Assembly (NCBI RefSeq): GCF_014764445.1
Contig: NZ_CP061721.1
Coordinates: 248,001-312,000 of the forward strand
Direction of reading: 5' to 3'
Source: Pseudarthrobacter sp. BIM B-2242
GTDB taxonomy: Bacteria > Actinomycetota > Actinomycetes > Actinomycetales > Micrococcaceae
Length of the DNA stretch: 64,000 bases
How positions within the stretch are numbered: position 1 is the stretch's first letter; the number at the start of each line of letters is the position of its first letter. A program made the translations under genes and the position numbers. This document shows, piece by piece, positions 41,199-49,942 of the stretch. Under the pieces are notes generated by a model. It was not told the origin of the DNA and searched no databases. It saw nothing but the letters and a program-made list of their open reading frames with translations.

Positions 41199-41291
41199 GC
41201 CGTCCAGTCTATTTGCCGGCGGTCCCCCTACGGCGGAAAGTGTGACCCGCGCAATGGTGACGCTGCACATGTAAGACAAAATGCCGCTGCC

Positions 41292-41313
41292 GTTAACCTT
41301 CTGTTCACTTTCG
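41292..41313 (+). promoter_or_regulatory. PHO box upstream of pstS
   Basis: Two adjacent 11-bp direct repeats, GTTAACCTTCT (41292-41302) and GTTCACTTTCG (41303-41313), match the actinobacterial PhoP box built of GTTCA-type units at 11-bp spacing. A weaker unit (CTTTACCTGCA) lies 22 bp further on. It sits about 120 bp before pstS, so phosphate starvation should induce the pst operon through PhoRP. Confidence 0.72.
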
Positions 41314-41434
41314 GCCGCCAATCCCTTTACCTGCAGCCCCTAAATTCGATGAAGGTACAAAACGTACGCATCGCGCTGCAGGGCGTCTCCGGCCCTGCCC
41401 GCTACTGAATATCCCTGGAAGGGGTACACATCTA

Positions 41435-42553
41435 GTGAAGGCACTCCGTTTCGGCCGCCACGCGGCTATTGCTGTTATCGCTGCCGGCGCACTCGCGCTT
41501 ACCGCCTGCGGTTCAGACAACGCCACGGGCAACACGCCTGCCGGCACCCAGACTTCCGGCACCAAGGTGACCGGCACCCTCACCGGCATCGGCGCCTCCT
41601 CCACCGGCCCGGCCATGGATGCCTGGAAGGCCGGCTTCGCTGCCGCCAACTCCGGCGCCACCGTGCAGTACTCCCCGGACGGCTCCGGCGCCGGCCGCAA
41701 GGCCATCATCGACGGCTCGGCACAGTTCGCCGGCTCCGACGCGTACCTCAAAGACGAAGAGCTGGAGAGCTCCAAGGCCCAGTGCGGCCCCGACGGCGCC
41801 CTCAACATCCCTGTCTACATCTCCCCGATCGCCGTGGCCTTCAACCTCCCGGGCATCACCGAGCTGAAGCTGGACGCCGCCACCGTAGCCAAGATCTTCC
41901 GCGGCGAAATCGCCACCTGGAACGATCCGGCGATTGCCGCCCTGAACGAAGGCGTCACCCTCCCGGACCTGAAGGTCACGCCGGTGAACCGCTCTGACGA
42001 TTCCGGCACCACCACCAACTTCACCGAGTACCTCTCCGCTGCTGCGGCTGAGGTCTGGACCGACAAGGCTTCCGGTGTCTGGCCCGCAACCCTGCAGGGC
42101 GAGAACGCCAAGGGCACCTCCGGCGTCGTCAAGACCGTCACCGACACACCGGGCGCCGTGACCTACGCCGATGACTCCGCTGTGGGCGGCAAGCTGGGCA
42201 CCGCCTCCATCAAGGTCGGCGAGGAGTTCGTCAAGATCTCCGCCGACGCAGCCGCCAAGGCTGTCGAAGCCGGCAAGCCCGTCGAAGGCCGCTCCGCCAC
42301 CGACGTCGCCATCAAGCTGGACCGCAAGACCACCGCTGCCGGTGCCTACCCGATCGTTCTGGTTTCCTACCACGTTGTCTGCTCCACCTACGACAAGCAG
42401 GAAACCGTTGACCTGGTCAAGGCTTTCGAAAGCTATGTAGTCTCGGACGCAGGCCAGCAGGCAGCCGCCGACTCCGCGAAGTCCGCACCGCTGTCCCCGG
42501 CCCTCGCCGAGAAGGCCACCACGGCCATCGAATCCATCAAGGTCAAGTCCTAG
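41435..42553 (+). CDS. pstS: Phosphate ABC transporter substrate-binding protein PstS
   Basis: PstS captures inorganic phosphate outside the membrane for high-affinity uptake. The 372-residue product has a lipoprotein signal peptide (ALALTAC, Cys25). Phosphate-binding segments are visible as GIGASSTGPAMDAW, DGSGAGRKAIIDG and NRSDDSGTTTNFTEYL. The GTG start has GGAAGGGG upstream. It is the first gene of pstSCAB, behind a PHO box, and is separated from pstC by a hairpin that could favour higher PstS levels. Confidence 0.96.
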   Translation: MKALRFGRHAAIAVIAAGALALTACGSDNATGNTPAGTQTSGTKVTGTLTGIGASSTGPAMDAWKAGFAAANSGATVQYSPDGSGAGRKAIIDGSAQFAGSDAYLKDEELESSKAQCGPDGALNIPVYISPIAVAFNLPGITELKLDAATVAKIFRGEIATWNDPAIAALNEGVTLPDLKVTPVNRSDDSGTTTNFTEYLSAAAAEVWTDKASGVWPATLQGENAKGTSGVVKTVTDTPGAVTYADDSAVGGKLGTASIKVGEEFVKISADAAAKAVEAGKPVEGRSATDVAIKLDRKTTAAGAYPIVLVSYHVVCSTYDKQETVDLVKAFESYVVSDAGQQAAADSAKSAPLSPALAEKATTAIESIKVKS

Positions 42554-42570
42554 TAACTGCCTTGAACCAG

Positions 42571-42604
42571 GTTCCCCGCCACGCCGAAAGGCGGGGCGGG
42601 GAAC
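42571..42604 (+). terminator. Hairpin between pstS and pstC (partial terminator)
   Basis: A 10-bp stem (GTTCCCCGCC at 42571-42580 with 42595-42604) encloses an inner CGCC-GAAA-GGCG hairpin and is followed by a short T-containing stretch. It probably acts as an attenuator or RNA-stabilising element, since pstC lacks an obvious own promoter. Confidence 0.7.
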
Positions 42605-42654
42605 TTGCCTTTGTAAGCTAGCTTTTGGGCACCACCACAATCGAAGGGTCTGGA

Positions 42655-43587
42655 ATGACCGCCACCCCCCTGAGTAGTTCCCAGGGCGCAGGCCGCGCCG
42701 GGGATAAGATCTTTTCCGGCGCCGCACTTGCCGCCGGGTGCCTCATCCTCGCCGTCCTGTTCGGCGTGGCAATTTTCCTTGTTGTCCAGTCCATTCCGGC
42801 ACTGACAGCACCTGCCGCCGAGATCCAGGGCGGAGCAGGCTTCTTCGCCTACATCTGGCCGATTGTGATCGGTACCCTCATCGCGGCCACCATTGCCCTG
42901 GTGATCGCCACCCCCGTCGCCATCGGTGTGGCACTGTTCATCTCGCATTTCGCACCGCGCGGGCTCGCCAACGGCCTTGGCTACGTGGTTGACCTCCTGG
43001 CCGCCATCCCGTCCGTGATCTACGGAGCCTGGGGCGCAGCGTTCCTCGCCAAGGAGATCTCCCCGGCATACAACTGGCTTGCCGACAACATGGGCTGGCT
43101 GCCCATCTTCCAGGGCCCGGCGTCGGCCACCGGCAAGACCATCCTCACAGCGGGCATTGTGCTCTCGGTGATGGTCCTGCCCATCATCACCTCCCTGAGC
43201 CGCGAAATCTTCCTGCAGACCCCCAAACTGCACGAGGAAGCCGCCCTGGCACTGGGCGCCACGCGCTGGGAAATGATCAAGATGTCGGTCCTGCCGTTCG
43301 CCCGTCCGGGCATCATCAGCGCCGTTATGCTCGGCCTGGGCCGCGCACTGGGAGAGACCATGGCCGTGGCCCTGGTGCTCTCCTCCGGCGCCCTGACCGC
43401 CAGCCTGATCACCTCCGGAAACCAGACCATTGCCGCTGAAATCGCCCTGAACTTCCCTGAAGCCAGCGGCCTCAAGGTCAGCACGCTGATCGCTGCCGGC
43501 CTGGTCCTGTTCGTCATCACGCTGGCCGTGAACATGGTGGCCCGCTGGATCATCACCCGGCACAAAGAATTCTCGGGAGCCAACTAA
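42655..43587 (+). CDS. pstC: Phosphate ABC transporter permease PstC
   Basis: PstC and PstA form the membrane channel. The 310-residue protein has six membrane segments and the EAA loop EEAALALGATRWEMIKMSV. The segment YVVDLLAAIPSVIYGAWG is characteristic of PstC. The ATG at 42655 has GAAGGG upstream and is preferred to an in-frame start ten codons earlier. PstA starts at the base after its stop. Confidence 0.95.
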   Translation: MTATPLSSSQGAGRAGDKIFSGAALAAGCLILAVLFGVAIFLVVQSIPALTAPAAEIQGGAGFFAYIWPIVIGTLIAATIALVIATPVAIGVALFISHFAPRGLANGLGYVVDLLAAIPSVIYGAWGAAFLAKEISPAYNWLADNMGWLPIFQGPASATGKTILTAGIVLSVMVLPIITSLSREIFLQTPKLHEEAALALGATRWEMIKMSVLPFARPGIISAVMLGLGRALGETMAVALVLSSGALTASLITSGNQTIAAEIALNFPEASGLKVSTLIAAGLVLFVITLAVNMVARWIITRHKEFSGAN

Positions 43588-44700
43588 ATGTCCTCCACTC
43601 TCACTCCCGTCCGCAGCAAGCGTTCAGCCCTCACGAAGGGCCAGCTGCCGTCCTACGCGCCGTACATTGTCCTGGCAGCCGCCCTCATCCTCGGTGCGGC
43701 AGTCATGGCACTGATCGGTTTCAACGCCTTTGGCTGGGGAATCGTCTCGGCACTGCTCTTCGCCACCGGCCTGGTGAGCTGGAGCGGCGTCGTCGAAGGT
43801 TCACGCAAAGCCAAGGACAAACTGGCCACCTGCCTCGTGGTCGGTTCGTTCCTGATCGCACTGCTGCCCCTGATCTCGGTGATCTGGACAGTGCTGGTCA
43901 ACGGCATTCCCGGCCTGATCGCCCCCGGATTCCTCACCAGCTCCATGAACGGCGTCACGGGCGTCTACGACAACAGGGCCGTCGAAGAAGGCGCCCCCGT
44001 CATCGGCGGCATCTACCACGCACTGGTTGGCACCATCCAGATGACGGTGGTTGCCACCGTCATCTCCGTGCCTGTGGGCCTCCTGACGGCCATTTACCTG
44101 GTGGAGTACGGCAACGACGGCCGCCTGGCCCGTGCCATCACGTTCTTTGTGGATGTTATGACAGGCATCCCGTCCATCGTCGCCGGCCTGTTCGCCGCGG
44201 CCTTCTTCTTCGCGGTAGTCGGGCCCGGCACCAAGACCGGCGCCGTCGCCGCCGTCGCACTTTCCGTGCTGATGATCCCCGTGGTGGTGCGCTCCAGCGA
44301 GGAAATGCTGAAGATAGTCCCCAACGAACTGCGCGAAGCAGCCTACGCGCTGGGCGTACGGAAGTGGCGCACCATCATCAAGGTGGTCATCCCGACGGCG
44401 ATCTCCGGCATCGCATCCGGCGTCACCCTCGCGATCGCCCGCGTTATCGGTGAGACCGCGCCCATCCTGGTCACCGCCGGTTTCGCCACCAGCATCAACA
44501 ACAACGTGTTCGGCGGCTGGATGGCGTCACTGCCAACGTTCATCTACACGCAGATCCTGAACCCCACATCGCCCGCCAACCCGGACCCGTCCTCGCAGCG
44601 GGCCTGGGGCGCTGCCCTGGTGCTGATCATCCTGGTGATGGTCCTGAACCTCGGTGCCCGGCTGATCGCCAAGATTTTCGCCCCCAAGACGGGCCGCTAA
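43588..44700 (+). CDS. pstA: Phosphate ABC transporter permease PstA
   Basis: The 370-residue permease has an extra N-terminal pair of hydrophobic segments before the common core, as often in actinobacteria. Signatures are FVDVMTGIPSIVAGLFAAAF and the EAA loop REAAYALGVRKWRTIIKVV. It starts directly after the pstC stop. An 81-bp gap then precedes pstB, with a TAGACT-like sequence that could be a minor internal promoter. Confidence 0.95.
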   Translation: MSSTLTPVRSKRSALTKGQLPSYAPYIVLAAALILGAAVMALIGFNAFGWGIVSALLFATGLVSWSGVVEGSRKAKDKLATCLVVGSFLIALLPLISVIWTVLVNGIPGLIAPGFLTSSMNGVTGVYDNRAVEEGAPVIGGIYHALVGTIQMTVVATVISVPVGLLTAIYLVEYGNDGRLARAITFFVDVMTGIPSIVAGLFAAAFFFAVVGPGTKTGAVAAVALSVLMIPVVVRSSEEMLKIVPNELREAAYALGVRKWRTIIKVVIPTAISGIASGVTLAIARVIGETAPILVTAGFATSINNNVFGGWMASLPTFIYTQILNPTSPANPDPSSQRAWGAALVLIILVMVLNLGARLIAKIFAPKTGR

Positions 44701-44781
44701 AAATCTTTCCGGCAGGCCGTTCCGGTCCCCGCGACCAAACCCTAGACTTCAATCCGTACCCCCAGCAAGTGAAGGAACATC

Positions 44782-45561
44782 ATGTCTAAGCGCATCGACG
44801 TCAAAGACCTGAACGTGTACTACGGCGATTTTCTGGCCGTGGAGGATGTCAGCATCGCCATCGAGGCCAAATCAGTGACGGCCTTCATCGGCCCCTCAGG
44901 CTGCGGAAAGTCCACGTTCCTGCGCACCCTGAACCGTATGCATGAGGTGCTTCCCGGCGCCCGCGTTGAAGGTGAAGTCCTGATGGACGGCGACAACCTT
45001 TACGGACCCGGCGTTGACCCCGTAACCGTGCGCTCGCAGATCGGCATGGTGTTCCAGCGGCCCAACCCGTTCCCCACCATGTCCATCCGGGACAACGTCC
45101 TGGCCGGCGTAAAGCTGAACAACAAGAAGATCTCCAAGGGAGAGGCTGACGCGCTGGTGGAAAGCTCGCTGCGGGGCGCCAATCTGTGGAACGAGGTCAA
45201 GGACCGCCTGGAGAAGCCGGGTTCCGGCCTGTCAGGCGGCCAGCAGCAGCGTCTCTGCATCGCCCGCGCCATCGCCGTGCAGCCCCAGGTGATCCTGATG
45301 GATGAGCCGTGTTCTGCACTGGACCCGATCTCCACGCTGGCCATCGAGGATCTCATCAACGAGCTCAAGGATCAGTACACCGTGGTGATCGTGACGCACA
45401 ACATGCAGCAGGCCGCCCGCGTCTCCGACAAGACGGCGTTCTTCAACATTGCCGGCACCGGCAAGCCTGGCAAGCTGATCGAATACGGGAACACCCAGAA
45501 CATCTTCAGCAACCCCACGGTGAAGGCCACCGAAGACTACGTCTCCGGCCGCTTCGGATAG
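44782..45561 (+). CDS. pstB: Phosphate ABC transporter ATPase PstB
   Basis: PstB powers the importer. The 259-residue protein has Walker [10 protein letters not shown], the signature [15 protein letters not shown] and Walker [13 protein letters not shown], where the Cys-Ser pair is typical of PstB. A GAAGGAA ribosome site precedes the ATG. No phoU follows, unlike many pst operons; the nearest PhoU-like gene is the DUF47 gene of the convergent pit operon. A palindromic repeat lies downstream. Confidence 0.96.
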   Translation: MSKRIDVKDLNVYYGDFLAVEDVSIAIEAKSVTAFIGPSGCGKSTFLRTLNRMHEVLPGARVEGEVLMDGDNLYGPGVDPVTVRSQIGMVFQRPNPFPTMSIRDNVLAGVKLNNKKISKGEADALVESSLRGANLWNEVKDRLEKPGSGLSGGQQQRLCIARAIAVQPQVILMDEPCSALDPISTLAIEDLINELKDQYTVVIVTHNMQQAARVSDKTAFFNIAGTGKPGKLIEYGNTQNIFSNPTVKATEDYVSGRFG

Positions 45562-45640
45562 TCCCCACCGGCTCCCAGCCTTCGCAAGCTCAGGCAGGGG
45601 CCCTCGCCGGCGTGGGCCCACCACCGCCGCCGCGCACCCA

Positions 45641-45700
45641 ATCGACTGCTCCGTAAGCGCCCTTTTGATAGCTCAGAAGGGCCCCTACGGAGCAGTCGAT
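45641..45700. repeat. Intergenic palindromic repeat, copy 2
   Basis: A 15-bp inverted repeat (ATCGACTGCTCCGTA at 45641-45655 with 45686-45700) holds a second stem, GCCCTT (45659-45664) with AAGGGC (45677-45682). The outer arm is the same as that at 8597-8662 except for one base in ATCGAYTGCTCCGTA. Both copies lie between convergent genes, which suggests a two-way terminator or REP-like element. Confidence 0.8.
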
Positions 45701-45707
45701 TCCGTGT

Positions 45708-46718
45708 TTAAGCCAGGGGCGAGAGCGCCAGCGCGAACACAAAGGCCAATGCCGCAGCAGCGGCGGGTGTGAGGACCCAGAGCCCCAGGATCTGCAGGAC
45801 CAGCTTCCGGTTGGTGACCGCGAAGTGCTGGTTCTCGCCGGCGCCCAGTACGGACGCCGTCACCGTGTGTGTTGTGGAGAGGGGGGCCTGAAGCGCGATG
45901 GCCCCCACAAAAAGCATCACGGCGCTGAACGTCTGGGCCACCGAGCCCCGCAACGGATCAACACGGGTGATTTTGTAGCCGATGGTGTGCGAGATCCGCC
46001 AGCCGCCGAACAGGGTTCCGGCTGCAATCATCACCGCGGACAGCAGCGCCACCCACAGGGGGATGCTGTCGCCGTCGGCGTAGCCTGCGGCGACCATGGC
46101 AAGCAGCAGCACAGCACCCACCCGCTGGCCGTCCTGCAGGCCGTGGCCGAAAGCGACAGCGCCGGCAGCGATGGCCTGGCTGCGGCGGAAGCGCTGGTTG
46201 ACCACATGGGGCTGGGTGTGGCGTGCCGCCCACGTGACCGGGAAAACCATCAGGTACGCGCCCACGTAGGCGACGATGGGCGAGAGCAGCAGTGGCAGGA
46301 GCACCTGGACCACCAGGGAACGGTCCACTCCTCCCACTCCCACACCGCCCACGGCGAGGCTGGCGAGGCCCGCACCAGCCAGTCCGCCCACCAATGCATG
46401 GGTGGACGAGGACGGCATCCCGTGCCACCACATCAGGAGGCCCCAGGCGCAGGCGCTGGCTACACCCGCCATCAGGATGCTCAGGCCGCTGAGCCCGTCC
46501 GGCAGGTGGATCCACGTGTGGCTGATGGCGACCACCACGGTGGCGCTCAGCAGGGCGCCCAGCAGGTTGAAGAAGGCTGCCAGCAGCACGGCCACGCTGG
46601 GAGTCAGGGCCCTGGTGCGGACAGCCAGTGCCACCGCGTTGGGGACGTCGCGGAAGCCGTTGAGGAACGCGAACGCCGCGGTGATCAGGACCACGGCGCC
46701 GAAGACGAATCCTGTCAC
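45708..46718 (-). CDS. pit: Low-affinity inorganic phosphate transporter, PiT family
   Basis: The 336-residue integral membrane protein imports metal phosphate with protons. The PiT signatures are the N-terminal AFLNGFRDVPNAVALAVRTR and the internal repeat VAFGHGLQDGQRVGAVLL, each with the conserved Gly and Asp residues, and the STHALVGGLAGAG segment. GFRDVPN and GLQDGQR replace the commonest GFHDAAN/GFNDAQK forms but keep the pattern. It is the second gene after DUF47 on the minus strand and is convergent with pstB. Confidence 0.92.
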   Translation of the reverse strand: MTGFVFGAVVLITAAFAFLNGFRDVPNAVALAVRTRALTPSVAVLLAAFFNLLGALLSATVVVAISHTWIHLPDGLSGLSILMAGVASACAWGLLMWWHGMPSSSTHALVGGLAGAGLASLAVGGVGVGGVDRSLVVQVLLPLLLSPIVAYVGAYLMVFPVTWAARHTQPHVVNQRFRRSQAIAAGAVAFGHGLQDGQRVGAVLLLAMVAAGYADGDSIPLWVALLSAVMIAAGTLFGGWRISHTIGYKITRVDPLRGSVAQTFSAVMLFVGAIALQAPLSTTHTVTASVLGAGENQHFAVTNRKLVLQILGLWVLTPAAAAALAFVFALALSPLA

Positions 46719-46719
46719 G

Positions 46720-47337
46720 TCAGGATTCCTTGACGATGATGCTGCCTACCTGTGTGGCGATGCGGCGCATGTCCTTGGTGACTTCCACGAGCTGGTTGGC
46801 GACGTCGCGGTTACGGGAGTACTGCGCCCACTTCATCTCCTTGATCATGTCCGCCACCCAGACCCGGTGCGTCCGTTCTGCACGTTTGGCGAGCCGTAGG
46901 ATCTCGATCCAGTAGTCCTCGAGGTCATCGAGGTTGTTCAACCGGCGCATGGCCTCCACGGTGAGTTCGGCCTGCCTGCTGATGATCTCCAGCTGGTCCG
47001 CGGCACGCCGGGGCAGCCGGTCCAGCTTGTATAGAGAGACGAGTTCCGCCGCGCCATCCAGCTTCTCGATGGCTTCGTTAAGGAACCGGGACAGCGAGTA
47101 CATGTCTTCACGGGGGAGCGGGTTTACGAAGCTCGTACGCATATGGGTCAGCAGGGCGAAGTGCAGCTCACCGGATTTGGCCTCGTGGTTATGCATGTCG
47201 TCCACCAGCTTGGCGTGCTCAGCGGCGGGGACGCCCAGGATCTCGGCCATGGTGGCGCTTGCGTGCACAATTTGCTGGGCCATCTGGGACAACAGGGTCA
47301 GCCCGGCGGGCTCCTGGGGAAAAAGGCTCAGCTTCAC
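46720..47337 (-). CDS. DUF47 (PhoU-like) phosphate transport regulator
   Basis: The 205-residue all-helical protein belongs to the DUF47/PhoU-like group, seen in HEAKSGELHFALLTHMRTSF, LPREDMYSLSRFLNEAIEKLD and a long run of helices. Members are encoded next to PiT transporters and modulate their activity. The GTG start yields MKLSLFPQ. One base separates its stop from the start of pit, so the two are co-translated. Confidence 0.92.
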   Translation of the reverse strand: MKLSLFPQEPAGLTLLSQMAQQIVHASATMAEILGVPAAEHAKLVDDMHNHEAKSGELHFALLTHMRTSFVNPLPREDMYSLSRFLNEAIEKLDGAAELVSLYKLDRLPRRAADQLEIISRQAELTVEAMRRLNNLDDLEDYWIEILRLAKRAERTHRVWVADMIKEMKWAQYSRNRDVANQLVEVTKDMRRIATQVGSIIVKES

Positions 47338-47462
47338 GTTGGGTTACCGGTCTCCGGGTGATCTACTGGGTCGGGGGCCGCCCACTTGTGACTTGACGCA
47401 GGCCAGCAACTGGTGTTGATTCTACCCGGCCCCTGCCCGCGGCCTGTAAACAGGCATAAAAA

Positions 47463-47548
47463 TGGTGCCGAACCGGATACGCCTCTCGGCGGTAGGCCGC
47501 TCTAGGCGGCTAAATGTTGAAGCCCGGGGGTTTCGCGGTTCGACACCA
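47463..47548. other. Long-range inverted repeat with structured centre
   Basis: TGGTGCCGAACCG (47463-47475) pairs with 47536-47548 at 12 of 13 positions. The enclosed 60 nt contain a further GCCGC/GCGGC hairpin. The element lies in the 269-bp gap upstream of the DUF47-pit operon and downstream of the next minus-strand gene. It may be a terminator or a structured leader. It is not an acceptable tRNA. Confidence 0.45.
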
Positions 47549-47606
47549 GTTTCAGTGTTCTACGTCGGCTGGCTCAAGTCAACATTGACAGATCGGGTCT
47601 GCTGCG

Positions 47607-48266
47607 TCAGTCGAGCTCGCCCAAACGCCACGCATTGGCCGCATGTTCGAGGTCTTCAGCGGTTTTCACGAGCTGATGGGAGTTGCGGGTGAGCTTGCTC
47701 GCGTGGGCCTCATTGCCGTGTTCGGCACCGTCGGCGAGGGTCGCCTGGCCAAGCGCCACTACGCGGCAGAAAGCGGCGGAGCGTTCCAGCGCGACGTCGA
47801 ACTCGCCGTCGAACGCGCCCGAGAGAATGGCGTCCGCCATGGCCCGCATTTCCTCGGCTCCGGGCGGTTCGGCAGCGCCGGCCACCACATGGGAGACCTG
47901 GGCGGTGTCTTTTCCTGCGCGGAAGTAGACCGAGATCCGTTCCGGGTCCTGGACGGTGGCGGCGCGCAGTGCGTAGAGCCGCCAGAGGGCGCCAGGCAGC
48001 GACCGTGCGGGGCTTTCGGCCCACATCTCGGCGATGGCTTCCAGGCCCTGTTCGTCCGTCAGTTTGACCAGGCGTTCCGTGATCACGGGATCGTCACTGT
48101 CGCGGCCGTGGCGGACCAGCGCCTGCGCCGCGAGGTGTGCCGCCTCCGAGACGCGCGCAGGATCCGGGCCGCCGGCGAACGGTTCAAAGTCGATGGGTGC
48201 GAACGGCTTCGGTTTGTGATGCCGGTTGGCGCCGCCGTAGTGACTGGGTCCTGCTTGCTCGCTCAT
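47607..48266 (-). CDS. Conserved hypothetical actinobacterial protein
   Basis: The 219-residue protein is soluble and mostly helical, without signal or membrane segment. Its N-terminus is proline- and histidine-rich (GGANRHHKPKPFAPIDFEPF), followed by an Ala-rich helical domain (VSEAAHLAAQALVRHGRD). I recognise it only as a type of protein common in Micrococcaceae and related actinobacteria, and I know no function. The ATG at 48266 is well placed. It is divergent from the tRNA-Lys gene. Confidence 0.7.
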   Translation of the reverse strand: MSEQAGPSHYGGANRHHKPKPFAPIDFEPFAGGPDPARVSEAAHLAAQALVRHGRDSDDPVITERLVKLTDEQGLEAIAEMWAESPARSLPGALWRLYALRAATVQDPERISVYFRAGKDTAQVSHVVAGAAEPPGAEEMRAMADAILSGAFDGEFDVALERSAAFCRVVALGQATLADGAEHGNEAHASKLTRNSHQLVKTAEDLEHAANAWRLGELD

Positions 48267-48491
48267 GCCCCCACGCTACTCCTGTGCCGCACGGGAAATC
48301 GAGTACTTCCCCGTAGCCAGGACGCAGGTGGCCGTGGCTGCGAAACGCTGGGGAACTGGAAGCGTACGACGGCGGCACGCACCTTGGGTGACCTGCGCGT
48401 GGCATGTGCGTGCAACGCGGGTCCGCAGGTGAGGTAGAGTATTTATCGTCCAGAAATGGACTGGGCTGATCGGTCGGTAGACCATCAGTTG

Positions 48492-48564
48492 GGGCCTTTA
48501 GCTCAGTTGGTAGAGCATCGGACTTTTAATCCGTGGGTCGTGGGTTCGATCCCCACAGGGCCCA
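48492..48564 (+). tRNA. tRNA-Lys (anticodon TTT)
   Basis: The 73-nt sequence folds as a standard cloverleaf. The acceptor stem is GGGCCTT with AGGGCCC, the D-arm contains GCTCAGTTGGTAGAGC, the anticodon loop is CTTTTAA (TTT, reading AAA and AAG), and the T-arm is GTGGGTTCGATCCCCAC. The discriminator base is A. The encoded 3' end continues CCC, so a full CCA is not genomically encoded. A strong terminator follows. Confidence 0.96.
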
Positions 48565-48572
48565 CCCGCGCG

Positions 48573-48603
48573 AAAGCCCGGAGACACACTGTCTCCGGGC
48601 TTT
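48573..48603 (+). terminator. Terminator after tRNA-Lys
   Basis: A perfect 14-bp stem (AAAGCCCGGAGACA at 48573-48586 with 48590-48603) has a 3-nt loop and is followed by a T-rich stretch. It starts nine bases after the tRNA. Confidence 0.92.
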
Positions 48604-48676
48604 CTGCTTTAACCCTTCACCTGCTTTGACCTGCTTGGCCCGACGCTCAGGTCAGGCTCCGGCAGGCAGGCAGGTC

Positions 48677-49066
48677 TCAGCTGAGCGACAGCACCAGATA
48701 GAGCGCCGCCAGCACCAGCGCGACGGGCGTCATCGTGAAGCGCTCAGGCCGGCTGCGCGAGATCCCGTTCATCACAACGCCCACGGCAAAGTAGGCCGTA
48801 AGCACCCAGGCAGCCACGTCCGTGAAGGTCCCGCTGATCAGGGGTGCCGCCAGCCCCGCCCTCGCCAGGGCAATATAAGCGAACAGCGCATACAGGACGA
48901 TGGACACCGCGCTGCCGATGCGGAGGTTGGGTGGCAGGACCTTGTGCTGGCCGCCCCAGGCCAGATGCCCCAGGGGAGCACCAGCGATCAGCGCTGCCTG
49001 GAAAACGGCCAAGGCACCAAGGATGACAGTGGCGAAAATCGCACATGCTGGAACCAGAGCTAACAC
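48677..49066 (-). CDS. Small integral membrane protein, unknown function
   Basis: The 129-residue product has four hydrophobic segments (ACAIFATVILGALAVFQAAL, AVSIVLYALFAYIALARAGL, AAWVLTAYFAVGVVMNG and VALVLAALYLVLSLS) with short polar loops; Arg-rich RSRPERF lies between the last two. The pattern resembles small actinobacterial membrane proteins of unknown role. It lies 12 bp after the ANTAR gene on the same strand and is probably co-transcribed with it. Confidence 0.72.
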   Translation of the reverse strand: MLALVPACAIFATVILGALAVFQAALIAGAPLGHLAWGGQHKVLPPNLRIGSAVSIVLYALFAYIALARAGLAAPLISGTFTDVAAWVLTAYFAVGVVMNGISRSRPERFTMTPVALVLAALYLVLSLS

Positions 49067-49078
49067 CCGGGCAGCGTC

Positions 49079-49942
49079 TTAGTGTTCGAAATGCGTGCGG
49101 GGTGCTCCACCCGGCAGCTTCTCCAGGATGCCCTCCGCCACCTTTCGCAGCTTGAGGTTCCGGTGGCTGGACGCCTTGGCGATGATGGCAATAGCGTCGT
49201 CGTAGGAGCACCGGTTCTGCGCCATGATCACCCCACACGCAATGTCAATGGACGTCCGGCTTTCGAGGGCCGACTGCAGGTCTGATGCCCTGGTGCTGGT
49301 GGTCTGCAGTTCCAGGACCAGCATGAGGCCCCGGGCCGCGAGGTCCGCGAAATTCCGCGCAGCGGCGATGACGTGAAGCGGAAACGCCTGGGCACCCGGC
49401 GCGAAGAAGGCGAGGGCTGCTTCCGCTCCGTCATCGAGCCGGAGCCGCAGGCCAAGAACACTATCGAACCCGGCGTTTTGCAGATGCGGCCGGTACCGCG
49501 CCCAGCGGAAGTCCGACGTGACGTGGTTCATGGCCACGGTCCCGTTACCGGCCAGGGCTTCGGTCAGGGGACCTTCGCCCGCTTCCTGCTCCAGCCTGGC
49601 GAGTAGTGCTGCCTCCGGGCTTGTGCCAGCGGTGGCGGGGATGTTTTTGACCCTCTTTAACACGATGGCGCATTCAACGGGTGAGTCCATGAGGCCGGCC
49701 AGGGTCTCCGAGGCCGTGCGGGTCAGGATCTCGAGAGAATCGGCGAGGCTTTTCGCCCCGGTAGCCAAGTCAGGGATAAAACCGGCGGTGCTTGCCGGGC
49801 CACTTTCAGTCCCTGCCCGCGCCGGGCCCGGGACCTGGCTTGGAAGCGTTGCCGGATGTCCGGTCGCGTGCTGGGTCTGATGCGTCGGACGCCGGGCCGC
49901 CGAAGCGTGTGCCGGGGAAACCTGCGATGTTGAATACTTCAT
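49079..49942 (-). CDS. GAF-ANTAR RNA-binding antitermination regulator
   Basis: The 287-residue protein has an N-terminal low-complexity stretch, a GAF-like sensor domain (about residues 60-215) and a C-terminal ANTAR domain, seen in SRTSIDIACGVIMAQNRCSYDDA. ANTAR domains bind paired RNA hairpins and prevent transcription termination. The frame is open to 50116, but the ATG at 49942 with GGGGAAG upstream is preferred. The signal sensed and the RNA targets are unknown. Confidence 0.85.
   Translation of the reverse strand: MKYSTSQVSPAHASAARRPTHQTQHATGHPATLPSQVPGPARAGTESGPASTAGFIPDLATGAKSLADSLEILTRTASETLAGLMDSPVECAIVLKRVKNIPATAGTSPEAALLARLEQEAGEGPLTEALAGNGTVAMNHVTSDFRWARYRPHLQNAGFDSVLGLRLRLDDGAEAALAFFAPGAQAFPLHVIAAARNFADLAARGLMLVLELQTTSTRASDLQSALESRTSIDIACGVIMAQNRCSYDDAIAIIAKASSHRNLKLRKVAEGILEKLPGGAPRTHFEH

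Noticed and set aside
41513..42727. 404-codon Gly-rich open frame antisense to pstS
   Set aside because: It is the complement of a certain gene, and its Gly/Val/Asp-rich composition is what a GC-rich antisense frame gives.
47463..47548. tRNA-like sequence (GGTTCGA near ACCA)
   Set aside because: The T-stem does not pair and no acceptor or anticodon stem can be drawn; treated as an inverted repeat only.
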